NCBI RefSeq assembly: GCF_029428875.1
Contig: NZ_JAJSOO010000001.1
Coordinates: forward strand, 1,426,001-1,490,000
Direction: 5' to 3'
DNA from: Streptomyces sp. JH34
GTDB lineage: Bacteria; Actinomycetota; Actinomycetes; Streptomycetales; Streptomycetaceae
DNA length: 64,000 nucleotides
Shown here: positions 1 to 9,078 of the stretch, in pieces
Layout: every line of letters begins with the position of its first letter
Position numbering within the stretch: position 1 is the first letter of the stretch
Made by a program: the position numbers and the translations under genes
The notes under the pieces: model-generated
The model's input: the letters and a program-made list of their open reading frames with translations, nothing else
Databases searched by the model: none
What the model was told of the DNA's origin: nothing

Positions 1-1071
1 TCGTGGACGGGGTACGACAAGCTGGTGATCGCCACCGGTGCCCGGCCGGTGCGGCCGGACCTGCCCGGCATCGACGCCCCGGGCGTCCACGGAGTGCAGA
101 CCCTGGGCGACGGCCAGGCGCTCCTGGACTCCCTCGACCGGGCCCCGGGGCGCCGGGCGGTCGTCATCGGCGCGGGCTACATCGGCGTCGAGATGGCGGA
201 GGCGATGCTCAAGCGCGGCTTCGAGGTGACGGTGCTCAACCGCGGCGCGCAGCCGATGGCGACACTCGATCCGGACATGGGGCGGCTGGTCCACGAGGCG
301 ATGGACGGCCTGGGCATCACGACGGTGAACGGGGCGGCGGTCACCCGGATCGACACCGGTCCGGACGGCCGGGTCACGGCGGTCGCCACGGACGGGGACA
401 CCTACCCCGCGGACATCGTGGTGCTGGGCATCGGCGTCGAGCCGGAGACCGCGCTGGCCCGTGAGGCCGGTCTGCCGCTGGGCCCGCACGGCGGTCTCCT
501 GACGGACCTGTCGATGCGGGTCGCGGGGCAGGACGACATCTGGGCCGGCGGCGACTGCGTCGAGGTCCTGGACCTCGTCGCCGGCCGCACCCGGCACATC
601 GCGCTCGGCACCCACGCGAACAAGCACGGCCAGATCATCGGAGCCAACGTCGGAGGCGGCTACGGCACGTTCCCCGGGGTCGTCGGTACGGCGGTGAGCA
701 AGGTCTGCGACCTGGAGATCGCCAGGACCGGGCTGCGCGAGAAGGACGCGAGGGCGGCCGGGCTGCGCTACGTCACGGCGACGATCGAGTCGACCGGCCG
801 TGCCGGCTACTACCCGGGAGCGAGGCCGATGACGGTGAAGATGCTCGCGGAGTACCGCACCGGCCGTCTCCTGGGGGTGCAGATCGTCGGCCGCGAGGGA
901 GCGGCGAAGCGCGTGGACGTCGCGGCGGTGGCACTCACCGCAGGGATGACCGTGGAAGCGATGACGGCGCTCGACCTCGGCTACGCCCCGCCGTTCTCCC
1001 CGGTCTGGGACCCGGTGCTGGTGGCCGCCCGCAAGGCCGTGTCGGCGGTGCGGGCGGCCGGCACCGGCTAG
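1..1071 (+). CDS. FAD/NAD(P)-dependent pyridine nucleotide-disulfide oxidoreductase, 5' end outside window
   Basis: The reading frame is open from base 1, so the start and the first FAD-binding motif lie upstream. The visible 356 residues open with [19 protein letters not shown], the conserved stretch after the FAD-binding half. A second Rossmann motif, [14 protein letters not shown], would bind NAD(P)H, and [13 protein letters not shown] and [10 protein letters not shown] are the late FAD contacts. A C-terminal dimerisation domain follows (about 100 residues). Its overall shape fits the NADH oxidase/CoA-disulfide reductase group, which uses one redox cysteine near the N-terminus; that cysteine would be in the missing part, so the exact substrate cannot be decided. 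The gene converges on hemE and their stop codons overlap. Confidence 0.85.
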   Translation, partial: SWTGYDKLVIATGARPVRPDLPGIDAPGVHGVQTLGDGQALLDSLDRAPGRRAVVIGAGYIGVEMAEAMLKRGFEVTVLNRGAQPMATLDPDMGRLVHEAMDGLGITTVNGAAVTRIDTGPDGRVTAVATDGDTYPADIVVLGIGVEPETALAREAGLPLGPHGGLLTDLSMRVAGQDDIWAGGDCVEVLDLVAGRTRHIALGTHANKHGQIIGANVGGGYGTFPGVVGTAVSKVCDLEIARTGLREKDARAAGLRYVTATIESTGRAGYYPGARPMTVKMLAEYRTGRLLGVQIVGREGAAKRVDVAAVALTAGMTVEAMTALDLGYAPPFSPVWDPVLVAARKAVSAVRAAGTG

Positions 1072-2177
1072 CGGGCCGTCTGCTGGTGGACGTACTCCAC
1101 CAGGCGCGTCAGGGCGTCCGGGTCGGTGGACGGCATGACGCCGTGCCCGAGGTTGAAGATGTGGCCCTCGAGGCCGGCGGCGGCGTCGAGCACCTCGCGG
1201 GCCTTCGCCTCCACCGCCTCGGTCGGCGCGAACAGCACCGCCGGGTCGAGGTTGCCCTGGAGGGCCTTGCCGGGACCGACCCGGCGGGCGCCCTCGTCCA
1301 TCGGGACACGCCAGTCGACGCCGACGACGTCCGCGCCGGCCTCGCCCATCAGCCCGAGCAGCTCGCCGGTGCCGACGCCGAAGTGGATGCGCGGGACGCC
1401 GTAGGACGCGACGGCGTCGAAGACCTTCGCGGAGGCAGGCATCACGGAGCGGCGGTAGTCGGCCGGCGCCAGGGCGCCGACCCAGGAGTCGAAGAGCTGG
1501 ACGGCGGAGGCGCCGGCCTCGATCTGGACCTTCAGGAAGGCACCGGTGATCTCCGCGAGCCGGTCGAGCAGGTCGGCCCAGAGCTCCGGGTCGCCGTACA
1601 TCATGGCCTTGGTGCGCTCGTGGTTGCGGGACGGGCCGCCCTCCACGAGGTAGCTCGCCAGGGTGAACGGCGCACCGGCGAAGCCGATCAGGGGCGTGGC
1701 CCCGAGCTCGGCGGTGAGCATCCCGATGGCCGCGGTGACGTACGTGACGTCCTCGGGCGTGAGGTCGCGCAGCCGTGCCAGGTCGGCGCGGGTGCGGATC
1801 GGCTCGGCGATCACCGGGCCGATGCCGGGCTTGATGTCGAGGTCGATGCCGATGGCCTTGAGCGGTACGACGATGTCGCTGAAGTAGATCGCGGCGTCGA
1901 CCTTGTGACGGCGCACGGGCTGCAGGGTGATCTCGGTGACCAGCTCCGGCATCATGCAGGAGTCGAGCATCGCGATGCCCTCGCGGACCTTGAGGTACTC
2001 GGGCAGCGAGCGTCCCGCCTGGCGCATGAACCAGACCGGAGTGTGCGGCACCGGCTCACGGCGGCAGGCCTTGAGGAAGGCCGACTCGTGGGTGGCGGGG
2101 GTGGTCCGCAGGCCCGAGGACGGGCCCTCCCCTGATCGGACGGAGCTGAGCTCTTGGGGAAGGTCGTTGGCACTCAC
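1068..2177 (-). CDS. hemE: Uroporphyrinogen decarboxylase HemE
   Basis: This enzyme decarboxylates the four acetate side chains of uroporphyrinogen III to give coproporphyrinogen III in heme biosynthesis; it is cytoplasmic and cofactor-free. The family signature [12 protein letters not shown] sits near the N-terminus, followed by [16 protein letters not shown] and, later, [17 protein letters not shown]. The C-terminal [12 protein letters not shown] is also typical. I chose the GTG at 2177 (start VSANDLPQ), giving 369 aa, slightly longer than the usual ~355. A TTG at 2204 would add nine residues, and neither has a strong Shine-Dalgarno sequence. The gene is divergent from the DUF3000 gene and shares a CTAG with the upstream oxidoreductase at its 3' end. 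Confidence 0.95.
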   Translation of the reverse strand: MSANDLPQELSSVRSGEGPSSGLRTTPATHESAFLKACRREPVPHTPVWFMRQAGRSLPEYLKVREGIAMLDSCMMPELVTEITLQPVRRHKVDAAIYFSDIVVPLKAIGIDLDIKPGIGPVIAEPIRTRADLARLRDLTPEDVTYVTAAIGMLTAELGATPLIGFAGAPFTLASYLVEGGPSRNHERTKAMMYGDPELWADLLDRLAEITGAFLKVQIEAGASAVQLFDSWVGALAPADYRRSVMPASAKVFDAVASYGVPRIHFGVGTGELLGLMGEAGADVVGVDWRVPMDEGARRVGPGKALQGNLDPAVLFAPTEAVEAKAREVLDAAAGLEGHIFNLGHGVMPSTDPDALTRLVEYVHQQTAR

Positions 2178-2269
2178 GCACAGAATCTTCGCACGGAGTG
2201 GCAACGAGCCGGACGCCGCATGGGTGTCCCTCCCTGCACGACGCTCCGGTTCCGCCTACTCTTCCCGGC

Positions 2270-2929
2270 ATGGCTCCGGCTCAGGGACAATTCTCCGATC
2301 ATTCCGATGGCACCGACAGCGAGGAGGGTGCGGACGGCGACGGCGTCCCACTCGCGTTCCGGTCGGCGGTCGACGCGTTGCGTTCCGCCCGGCTGCGCCC
2401 CGAACTGGAGGTCGAGCCCACACGGCCGCCGCAGCGGCTCGCCCCGCACGCCTACGCGCTGGAGGCGGCCGTGGTGGACGGCGAGGACGACCTCGCCGAC
2501 GGCCGTCTGGTCCTCCTGCACGACCCGTCCGGACACGACGCCTGGCAGGGCACGTTCCGCCTGGTGACGCTCGTGCGGGCCGAACTGGAACCGGAGATGG
2601 CGGCCGACCCGTTGCTGCCCGAGGTGTGCTGGACCTGGCTCACGGGGGCGCTGGACGCCCGGGGACTCTCGTACGGGGAGGCGGGCGGGACGGTGACGCG
2701 TGCCGGCTCGCACTATTTCGGCGCGCTGTCCGCGCGGCGCCCGGCGACGCAGATCGAGATCCGGGCCTCGTGGACGCCGGGTGAGGGGCGCGGCGGTGTG
2801 CCTGACGTGGCGGCGCACCTGGTCGCCTGGGGCGATCTGCTCTGCCAGCTCGCCGGACTGCCTCCGTCGGGCACGGCCGACGCGGCGGTGGTGACACTGC
2901 CGCAGCGGCGGGGCCCCCAGGTCCCCTAA
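2270..2929 (+). CDS. DUF3000 family protein
   Basis: A 219-aa soluble protein of the actinobacterial DUF3000 family; the function is unknown. The core is recognisable from the run starting at FRSAVDALRSARLRPELEVE, through EVCWTWLTGALDARG and an SHYFGALS segment, to the C-terminal VAAHLVAWGDLLCQLAGLPP. There is no signal peptide or membrane segment. I chose the ATG at 2270 because conservation begins soon after it; an in-frame upstream start at 2198 would add an unlikely proline- and serine-rich extension. It is divergent from hemE with about 90 bases between starts, so the two promoters must be interleaved. A strong terminator follows. Confidence 0.85.
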   Translation: MAPAQGQFSDHSDGTDSEEGADGDGVPLAFRSAVDALRSARLRPELEVEPTRPPQRLAPHAYALEAAVVDGEDDLADGRLVLLHDPSGHDAWQGTFRLVTLVRAELEPEMAADPLLPEVCWTWLTGALDARGLSYGEAGGTVTRAGSHYFGALSARRPATQIEIRASWTPGEGRGGVPDVAAHLVAWGDLLCQLAGLPPSGTADAAVVTLPQRRGPQVP

Positions 2930-2946
2930 CACTGCGTCACCTTCGG

Positions 2947-2980
2947 AGAGAGCCGGTCGCACAGCGACCGGCTCTCTTTT
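2947..2980 (+). terminator. Rho-independent terminator of the DUF3000 gene
   Basis: A perfect 13-bp stem (2948–2960 with 2964–2976), extendable by one A-T pair, closes on a 3-base ACA loop. It is followed by TTTT, which makes it one of the few canonical intrinsic terminators in the window. Confidence 0.9.
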
Positions 2981-3148
2981 CGTACAATCGATCGCCCGTC
3001 CGATTTGCCCGAATTGTTACTCACTAAATCGTGATCTTCCCCTAAAGGAGGACGCATCTGCTGCCGAAGAGGTCAATGACCCTTCAAGCATGGTTCGCCC
3101 CGGCTTCATCCCCGAGCCGGCCCGCCCCGCCACTCCCCAGGAGGCCTG

Positions 3149-3811
3149 GTGTCCGTTCTCCTCGAGCAGCCCGCAAGCCTGGTCGCCTACCGCCCGAACA
3201 AGCCGACGGCCATGGTCGTCGTGGCCGACCCGCGCGTCCGTTCCACCGTCACCCGCCATCTGTGGGCGCTCGGAGTTCGTGACGTCATCGAGGCGTCGTC
3301 CATCGCGGAGGCCCGCCCCCGCGTCGGCAACCCGCGCGACATCTGCGTTGCCGACGTCCACCTGCCCGACGGTTCCGGGCTGACCCTGCTGTCCGAGACC
3401 CGAGCCGCCGGCTGGCCGAACGGCCTCGCCCTCTCCGCCGCCGATGACATCGGCGCGGTGCGCAACGCCCTCGCGGGCGGCGTGAAGGGCTATGTCGTCA
3501 CCGGTACCCGTACCAACATCGGCCACCCGACCCGACCCGGCATGGCCCCGATCGGAGCCAATGCCGCCCGCATGCACCGCAGGCCCCCCGGTTCCCCGAG
3601 CCACCCGGGCGGCTACCGCGAACTGTCCGGCCGTGAGGTGGAGGTGCTCCGCCTGGTCGCCGAAGGCCAGTCCAACAAGGCCATCGGCGTCTCGATGGGC
3701 CTCTCCGCCCTCACGGTCAAGAGCCACCTCGCCCGCATCGCCCGCAAGCTCGGCACCGGAGACCGCGCCGGAATGGTCGCCGTCGCCCTGCGTACGGGCA
3801 TCATCCACTGA
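3149..3811 (+). CDS. NarL/LuxR-family response regulator
   Basis: A 220-aa two-domain transcription regulator. The receiver domain (about residues 20–120) has VVVADPR for the acidic pocket, the probable phosphoacceptor D69 in ICVADVHLPDGSG, and the conserved lysine K113 in VKGYVVTG. The C-terminal domain (about 155–215) is a LuxR-type helix-turn-helix starting LSGREVEVLRLVAEGQSNK. The GTG start at 3149 follows an AGGAGG at about 3139. No histidine kinase gene lies next to it, so it behaves as an orphan regulator here. The order next to RNase D and hemE is, from memory, conserved in Streptomyces. Target genes cannot be inferred from the sequence. Confidence 0.9.
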   Translation: MSVLLEQPASLVAYRPNKPTAMVVVADPRVRSTVTRHLWALGVRDVIEASSIAEARPRVGNPRDICVADVHLPDGSGLTLLSETRAAGWPNGLALSAADDIGAVRNALAGGVKGYVVTGTRTNIGHPTRPGMAPIGANAARMHRRPPGSPSHPGGYRELSGREVEVLRLVAEGQSNKAIGVSMGLSALTVKSHLARIARKLGTGDRAGMVAVALRTGIIH

Positions 3812-3865
3812 CCCCGCGTCCACCGGCACCTGCACAGATGCACAACCGGCCGGTTTACGTGCATG

Positions 3866-3901
3866 GTCGCCCGTCGGCGGAACGTTCCGTCGACGGGCGA
3901 C
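3866..3901 (+). terminator. Long hairpin after the response regulator gene
   Basis: A 36-base near-perfect palindrome: an 11-bp outer stem (3866–3876 with 3891–3901), one position that would be a G·U pair in RNA, and a fully self-complementary 12-base core at 3878–3889. There is no T-tract. It most likely terminates the response-regulator transcript. It lies only 25 bases before the RNase D start, so it may also influence that gene. Confidence 0.7.
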
Positions 3902-3926
3902 GCGTTTACACAGATACCCTTGGCAT

Positions 3927-5201
3927 GTGACCGACGCCCAAGAGACCGCAGCAGACACATCACTGCGAACCACCGGGGGCGCTCCCCCGGACGACGTCGC
4001 CCCGGCGCCGATCCCCTTGCTCGAGCCGCGCGAGGGAATTCCCCCGGTGGTGGCGACCGACGAAGCGCTGGCCCGTGTGGTGGCGGACTTCGCCGCCGGG
4101 ACCGGCCCCGTCGCCGTCGACGCGGAGCGCGCCTCCGGCTATCGCTACGGGCAGCGCGCCTACCTGGTGCAGCTGCGCCGCGAGGGCGCGGGCAGCGCGC
4201 TGATCGACCCGGTCGGCTGCCCCGACCTGTCCGCGCTCGGCGACGCCCTCACCGGCAGTGAGTGGATCCTGCACGCGGCCACCCAGGACCTGCCCTGCCT
4301 GCGCGACATAGGCATGACCCCGACCTCGCTCTTCGACACGGAGCTCGCCGGACGGCTGGCGGGATTCCCGCGTGTCGGGCTGGGGGCCATAGTCGAGAAC
4401 GTCCTCGGCTACGCCCTGGAGAAGGGGCACTCCGCGGTCGACTGGTCCACCCGCCCCCTGCCCGACCCCTGGCTGCGCTACGCCGCGCTCGACGTCGAGC
4501 TGCTGGTGGACCTGCGCAACGCCCTGGAGGAGGAGCTGGACCGGCAGGGCAAGCTCGGCTGGGCCTTGGAGGAGTTCGCCGCGATCGCCTCGGCTCCGCC
4601 CGCTCCCCCGCGCAAGGACCCGTGGCGCCGGACCTCCGGCATGCACAAGGTGCGCCGCCGCCGCCAGATCGCGGTCGTACGGGAGCTGTGGACCGCCCGT
4701 GACCAGGTGGCGCAGCGCCGGGACGTCTCCCCCGGGAAGGTCCTCGGCGACGCCGCGATCATCGAGGCGGCCCTGGCGCTCCCGGTGAACGTGCAGGCCC
4801 TGACCGCGCTGCCCGGCTTCGGGCACCGGATGGGGCGCCGCCAGCTCGAGCAGTGGCAGGCGGCCGTCGACCGCGCCAGGCAGCTGCCCGAGTCCGAACT
4901 CCCGCAGCCCGGCCAGCAGCCGGCGGGTCCTCCGCCGCCCCGCTCGTGGGCGGACAAGGACCCGGCCGCCGCGGCCCGGCTGTCGGCGGCCCGCACCGCC
5001 GTGTCGGAGCTCGCCGAGCGGCTGCGCATGCCACAGGAGAATCTGATCACCCCGGACACCGTGCGCCGGGTCTGCTGGGAGCCGCCCAAGGCACTGACCC
5101 CCGACGCGGTCGAGACCGCGCTGGCCGGACACGGTGCGCGCCACTGGCAGATCGAACAGGTGGGCCCGCTGCTGCTGCGCGCCCTGGACACCGACGTCTG
5201 A
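3927..5201 (+). CDS. rnd: Ribonuclease D / HRDC-domain 3'-5' exonuclease
   Basis: This is a DEDDy-type 3'-5' exoribonuclease involved in tRNA and small-RNA 3' maturation. It shows the exonuclease I motif VAVDAERA (D65, E67), the motif II region HAATQDLPCL and the motif III tyrosine type YAALDVELL. An HRDC nucleic-acid-binding domain follows (around WTARDQVAQRRDVSPGKVLGD). It ends in a 100-residue actinobacterial extension. The start is the GTG at 3927 (VTDAQETAADTS); upstream in-frame residues are coding-like only because they overlap the previous gene in another frame. No clear Shine-Dalgarno precedes it, so leaderless translation is possible. The gene is 424 aa, longer than the E. coli enzyme. 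Confidence 0.9.
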   Translation: MTDAQETAADTSLRTTGGAPPDDVAPAPIPLLEPREGIPPVVATDEALARVVADFAAGTGPVAVDAERASGYRYGQRAYLVQLRREGAGSALIDPVGCPDLSALGDALTGSEWILHAATQDLPCLRDIGMTPTSLFDTELAGRLAGFPRVGLGAIVENVLGYALEKGHSAVDWSTRPLPDPWLRYAALDVELLVDLRNALEEELDRQGKLGWALEEFAAIASAPPAPPRKDPWRRTSGMHKVRRRRQIAVVRELWTARDQVAQRRDVSPGKVLGDAAIIEAALALPVNVQALTALPGFGHRMGRRQLEQWQAAVDRARQLPESELPQPGQQPAGPPPPRSWADKDPAAAARLSAARTAVSELAERLRMPQENLITPDTVRRVCWEPPKALTPDAVETALAGHGARHWQIEQVGPLLLRALDTDV

Positions 5202-5209
5202 CGCCTTCG

Positions 5210-5259
5210 GACACGCGTACGCCCCCATGCCGGGTCCGGCACGGGGGCGTACGCGTGTC
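5210..5259 (+). terminator. Terminator of the RNase D gene
   Basis: A perfect 17-bp stem pairs 5210–5226 with 5243–5259. The 16-base loop contains a further small GCCGG/CCGGC hairpin. There is no T-tract, as is usual for Streptomyces terminators. Confidence 0.85.
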
Positions 5260-5475
5260 GGGACCGCACCAGGGGCAGCTTCATCGAGGAGGATCGAATT
5301 CACGCCAGTTACCCGGTCCCGCCGGGTCACCGGCGGCACCCCCAGCGTGTGTGACGTTCGCCGCTCCGGCGACGGGGGGTGGGCAGTCTGGTTACCCGCA
5401 AGTAGCATGAGGGACGTGGCGCACCGATGCGTGCGCCCGCAGCAGTGCCATCCCGCACCCTGGAGGAGAGCCACC

Positions 5476-6702
5476 GTGCCTCGTACCATCCGGGACGTCG
5501 TCTTCGTCGACGGCGTCCGCACCCCGTTCGGCAAAGCGGGCCCGAAGGGCATCTACCACGAGACCCGCGCCGACGATCTCGTCGTGAAGGCCATCCGGGA
5601 GCTGCTGCGCCGCAACCCGGACCTGGACCCCGCGAAGATCGACGAGGTCGCCATCGCCGCGACCACCCAGATCGGCGACCAGGGCCTCACTCTCGGGCGT
5701 ACCGCCGGAATCCTGGCCGGTCTGCCCCAGTCGGTCCCCGGTTACTCCATCGACCGCATGTGTGCGGGCGCCCTGACCGCCGTGACCTCGACGGCAGGTT
5801 CCATCGCCTTCGGCGCGTACGACGTCGTCATCGCCGGCGGTGTCGAGCACATGGGCCGCCACCCGATGGGCGAGAGCGTGGACCCCAACCCGCGCCTCGT
5901 GTCGGAGAAGCTGGTCGACGAGTCGGCCCTCTTCATGGGCATGACCGCGGAGAACCTGCACGACAGGTACCCCTCGATCACCAAGCAGCGCGCCGACGAG
6001 TACGCGGTCCGTTCGCAGGAGAAGGCCGCCAAGGCGTACGCCAACGGCAAGATCCAGCAGGACCTGGTGCCGGTCTCCGTGCGCCGCACCGACCCGGCGG
6101 TCGGCGAGACGGGCTGGGGCCTGGTCACCGCCGACGAGCCGATGCGCCCGGGCACCACCATGGAGTCCCTGGCCGGCCTGAAGACCCCGTTCCGCGCCCA
6201 CGGCCGCGTGACGGCCGGTAACGCCGCGGGGCTCAACGACGGCGCCACCGCCTCGCTGCTCGCGTCCGAGGAGACCGCCCGCGAGCTGGGCCTCCCCGTC
6301 AAGATGCGTCTCGTGTCGTACGCCTTCGCGGGCGTCGAGCCGGAGGTCATGGGCTACGGCCCGATCCCGGCGACGGAGAAGGCCCTGGCCAAGGCCGGTC
6401 TCTCCATCGACGACATCGGTCTCTTCGAGATCAACGAGGCCTTCGCCGTGCAGGTCCTCGCCTTCCTGGAGCACTACGGCATCGCCGACGACGACCAGCG
6501 CGTCAACCAGTACGGCGGCGCCATCGCCTACGGCCACCCGCTCGCCTCCTCCGGCGTCCGCCTGATGACTCAGCTGGCCCGCCAGTTCGAGGAGCAGCCG
6601 GAGGTCCGCTACGGCCTGACGACCATGTGTGTCGGCTTCGGCATGGGCGCGACGGTCGTCTGGGAGAACCCGCACTTCGAGAACGCCGGAGGCAACAAGT
6701 GA
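5476..6702 (+). CDS. fadA: Acetyl-CoA C-acyltransferase (thiolase), beta-oxidation
   Basis: A 408-aa thiolase that cleaves 3-ketoacyl-CoA in the last step of fatty-acid beta-oxidation. The nucleophilic cysteine is C96 in RMCAGALTAVTS. The later catalytic motifs NEAFAVQ, GGAIAYGHPLASSG and the second cysteine in CVGFGMGATV are all present. I chose the GTG at 5476 because GGAGGAGAG lies just upstream (5462–5470) and the protein then begins with the family's usual RDVVFVDGVRTPFGK. fadB starts 74 bases after the stop and the pair is surely co-transcribed. The two proteins form the multifunctional beta-oxidation complex. Confidence 0.95.
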   Translation: MPRTIRDVVFVDGVRTPFGKAGPKGIYHETRADDLVVKAIRELLRRNPDLDPAKIDEVAIAATTQIGDQGLTLGRTAGILAGLPQSVPGYSIDRMCAGALTAVTSTAGSIAFGAYDVVIAGGVEHMGRHPMGESVDPNPRLVSEKLVDESALFMGMTAENLHDRYPSITKQRADEYAVRSQEKAAKAYANGKIQQDLVPVSVRRTDPAVGETGWGLVTADEPMRPGTTMESLAGLKTPFRAHGRVTAGNAAGLNDGATASLLASEETARELGLPVKMRLVSYAFAGVEPEVMGYGPIPATEKALAKAGLSIDDIGLFEINEAFAVQVLAFLEHYGIADDDQRVNQYGGAIAYGHPLASSGVRLMTQLARQFEEQPEVRYGLTTMCVGFGMGATVVWENPHFENAGGNK

Positions 6703-6704
6703 GC

Positions 6705-6769
6705 GAGCGCAGCGAGGGAACAGACAAGAGGTGCAGCCCGAGCGAATGCTGGGCCGAGCGAAGCGAGGG
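6705..6769 (+). repeat. Two copies of a GAGCG(A/C)AGCGAGGG motif in the fadA–fadB spacer
   Basis: The 14-base motif occurs at 6705–6718 (C variant) and 6756–6769 (A variant), with a partial copy between. It overlaps the fadA stop region and ends seven bases before the fadB ATG, so the second copy also supplies the purine-rich ribosome-binding region. Similar GAGCG-AGCGAG runs are, from memory, scattered between Streptomyces genes. Confidence 0.6.
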
Positions 6770-6775
6770 TCAGGC

Positions 6776-8905
6776 ATGAGCTCCACCACCGAGCTTCTGA
6801 AGGGCGCGGCCGAGCTGTTCCCCGGCGAGGTCGTCACGCAGGCGCACGTACGCCACCTCGACCTTCCCGGCGGCGCGGGCCGCTTCGCCCTCATCACGCT
6901 GGACAACGGCTTCGACCACACCAAGCCGACCACCGTCGGCCCGCAGTCGCTGGCGAACCTGAACGCCGCCGTCGACCAGGTCGAGGAGGAAGCGGCCGAG
7001 GGCACGATCGTCGGTGTCGGTGTGACCGGCAAGCCGTTCATCTTCGCGGTCGGCGCGGACCTCAAGGGCGTCGAACTCCTCAAGGAGCACAAGGACGCGC
7101 TGGCCATCGGCAAGGGCGGCCACGACGTCTTCCGCCGTCTGTCGGGCCTCGCGGTCCCGACGTTCGCGTACTACAACGGCGCGGCGATGGGCGGTGGCGT
7201 CGAGATCGGGCTGCACTGCTCCTACCGCACCGTCTCCAGTGCGCTGCCGGCGTTCTCGCTGCCCGAGGTCTTCCTCGGCCTGGTCCCCGGCTGGGGCGGC
7301 TGCGCGCTGCTCCCCAACCTGATCGGCGCCGACCGCGCCGTGTCGGTGATCATCGAGAACTCGCTGAACCAGAACCGCCAGCTCAAGGGCAAGCAGGTCT
7401 TCGAGCTCGGGATCGCCGACGCGATCTTCGAGGGTGCGGACTTCCTGGAGCAGTCGCTGATCTGGACCGCGTCCGTCCTCAAGGGCGAGATCGCGGTGGA
7501 GCGCCCCGAGGTCGACCGCGGTGACGCCTGGGACCAGGCCGTCGCACGCGGCAAGGCGATCGCCGACTCCAAGGTGCACGGCGCCGCCCCGGCCGCGTAC
7601 CGCGCGCTGGAGATCATCGCCGCGGCGAAGTCCGGTGACCTGGGCGCCGGTTTCGACGCCGAGGACCAGGCCCTCGCCGACCTGATCATGGGCGGTGAGC
7701 TGCGCTCCGGGATCTACTCGTTCAACCTCGTCCAGAAGCGCGCCAAGCGCCCGGCCGGCGCCCCGGACAAGGCTCTGGCCCGCCCGGTCACCAAGGTGGG
7801 CGTGGTGGGCGCGGGCCTGATGGCCAGCCAGCTCGCCCTGCTCTTCCTGCGCCGCCTCGAGGTCCCGGTCGTCCTCACGGACATCGACCAGGAGCGCGTC
7901 GACAAGGGTGTGGGCTACGTCCACGCCGAGATCGAGAAGCTCCTCGGCAAGGGCCGCATCAACCAGGACAAGGCCAACCGCCTCAAGGCCCTGGTCTCCG
8001 GCGTGCTGGACAAGGCGGAGGGCTTCTCCGACGCCGACTTCATCATCGAGGCCGTCTTCGAGGAGATCGGCGTCAAGCAGAAGGTGTTCGCGGAGGTGGA
8101 GGCGGTCGCCCCGGCGCACGCGATCCTCGCCACGAACACCTCGTCCCTCTCGGTCACCGAGATGGCGTCGAAGCTGAAGAACCCCGAGCGGGTCGTCGGC
8201 TTCCACTTCTTCAACCCGGTCGCGATCCTCCCCCTCCTGGAGATCGTCCGCGGCGAGCAGACCGACGACGCCTCGCTGGCCACGGCCTTCGGCGTCGCCC
8301 GGAAGCTGAAGAAGACCGCGGTGCTGGTGAAGGACGCCCCCGCGTTCGTCGTCAACCGCATCCTCACCCGCTTCATGGGCGAGATCCAGAACATCATCGA
8401 CGAGGGCACCCCGGTCGAGACGGCGGAGAAGGCCATCGAGCCCCTCGGCCTGCCGATGTCCCCGCTGGTGCTCCTGGAGCTCGTGGGCCCGGCCATCGGC
8501 CTGCACGTCTCCGAGACCCTGAACCGCGCGTTCCCGGACCGCTTCACGGTCTCCGAGAACCTCGCGGCGGTCGTGAAGGCGGGCAAGCGCGGCTTCTACG
8601 TCTACGACTCCGGTGCGCCGGTCCTCGACCCCGAGGTCGCCGCGCTCCTCGAGCAGGGCGACTCCGTCCTGTCCGAGGAGCAGGTCCGCGACCGCGTCCT
8701 GGACGCGGTGGCGCAGGAGATCGGCCTGATGCTCGCCGAGGGCGTCGTCGCCGAGCCGCAGGACATCGACCTCTGCCTGATCACCGGCGCGGGCTGGCCC
8801 TTCCACCTGGGCGGCATCACGCCGTACCTGGACCGCGAGGGCGTCTCCGAGCGGGTCAACGGGAAGCGTTTCCTGGAGCAGGGCGTGGCGAGCGTTCCGG
8901 CATAA
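6776..8905 (+). CDS. fadB: Fatty-acid oxidation multifunctional protein (enoyl-CoA hydratase / 3-hydroxyacyl-CoA dehydrogenase)
   Basis: A 709-aa fusion that hydrates enoyl-CoA and then oxidises 3-hydroxyacyl-CoA with NAD+. The N-terminal crotonase domain (about 1–300) has the oxyanion-hole segments FAVGADLKG and YYNGAAMGGGVEIGL. The dehydrogenase begins at about 340 with the NAD-binding motif VGVVGAGLMA (G345, G347). It carries NTSSLSVTEMA and VVGFHFFNPVAILPLLEIV, where the histidine is catalytic. The C-terminal dehydrogenase domain is complete. The ATG at 6776 follows the GAGG of the spacer repeat. It is co-transcribed with fadA. Confidence 0.95.
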   Translation: MSSTTELLKGAAELFPGEVVTQAHVRHLDLPGGAGRFALITLDNGFDHTKPTTVGPQSLANLNAAVDQVEEEAAEGTIVGVGVTGKPFIFAVGADLKGVELLKEHKDALAIGKGGHDVFRRLSGLAVPTFAYYNGAAMGGGVEIGLHCSYRTVSSALPAFSLPEVFLGLVPGWGGCALLPNLIGADRAVSVIIENSLNQNRQLKGKQVFELGIADAIFEGADFLEQSLIWTASVLKGEIAVERPEVDRGDAWDQAVARGKAIADSKVHGAAPAAYRALEIIAAAKSGDLGAGFDAEDQALADLIMGGELRSGIYSFNLVQKRAKRPAGAPDKALARPVTKVGVVGAGLMASQLALLFLRRLEVPVVLTDIDQERVDKGVGYVHAEIEKLLGKGRINQDKANRLKALVSGVLDKAEGFSDADFIIEAVFEEIGVKQKVFAEVEAVAPAHAILATNTSSLSVTEMASKLKNPERVVGFHFFNPVAILPLLEIVRGEQTDDASLATAFGVARKLKKTAVLVKDAPAFVVNRILTRFMGEIQNIIDEGTPVETAEKAIEPLGLPMSPLVLLELVGPAIGLHVSETLNRAFPDRFTVSENLAAVVKAGKRGFYVYDSGAPVLDPEVAALLEQGDSVLSEEQVRDRVLDAVAQEIGLMLAEGVVAEPQDIDLCLITGAGWPFHLGGITPYLDREGVSERVNGKRFLEQGVASVPA

Positions 8906-8935
8906 CGCACAGAGCAGCACCCCGCGTGAAGCGGT

Positions 8936-8969
8936 GAAGGGCACGGCTCGGTCACGGGTCGTGCCCTTC
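8936..8969 (+). terminator. Terminator of the fadAB operon
   Basis: A 10-bp perfect stem pairs 8936–8945 with 8960–8969 around a 14-base loop. It lies 31 bases after the fadB stop and has no T-tract. Confidence 0.7.
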
Positions 8970-9078
8970 GCATTGCCCGTGGAGCGCTGGACCCGACAGG
9001 CTCGTGACAGAATGTTGCATCTCACCCCAAAGCTTGGACGGTCATCCCGTTCCGGGAGAATCGGCGGTCACGGCGCTC

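Noticed and set aside
4750..5050. Possible tRNA or other structured RNA genes in the window
   Set aside because: I saw no cloverleaf, rRNA or known riboswitch pattern here or elsewhere in the window; the GC-rich hairpins found are terminator-like.
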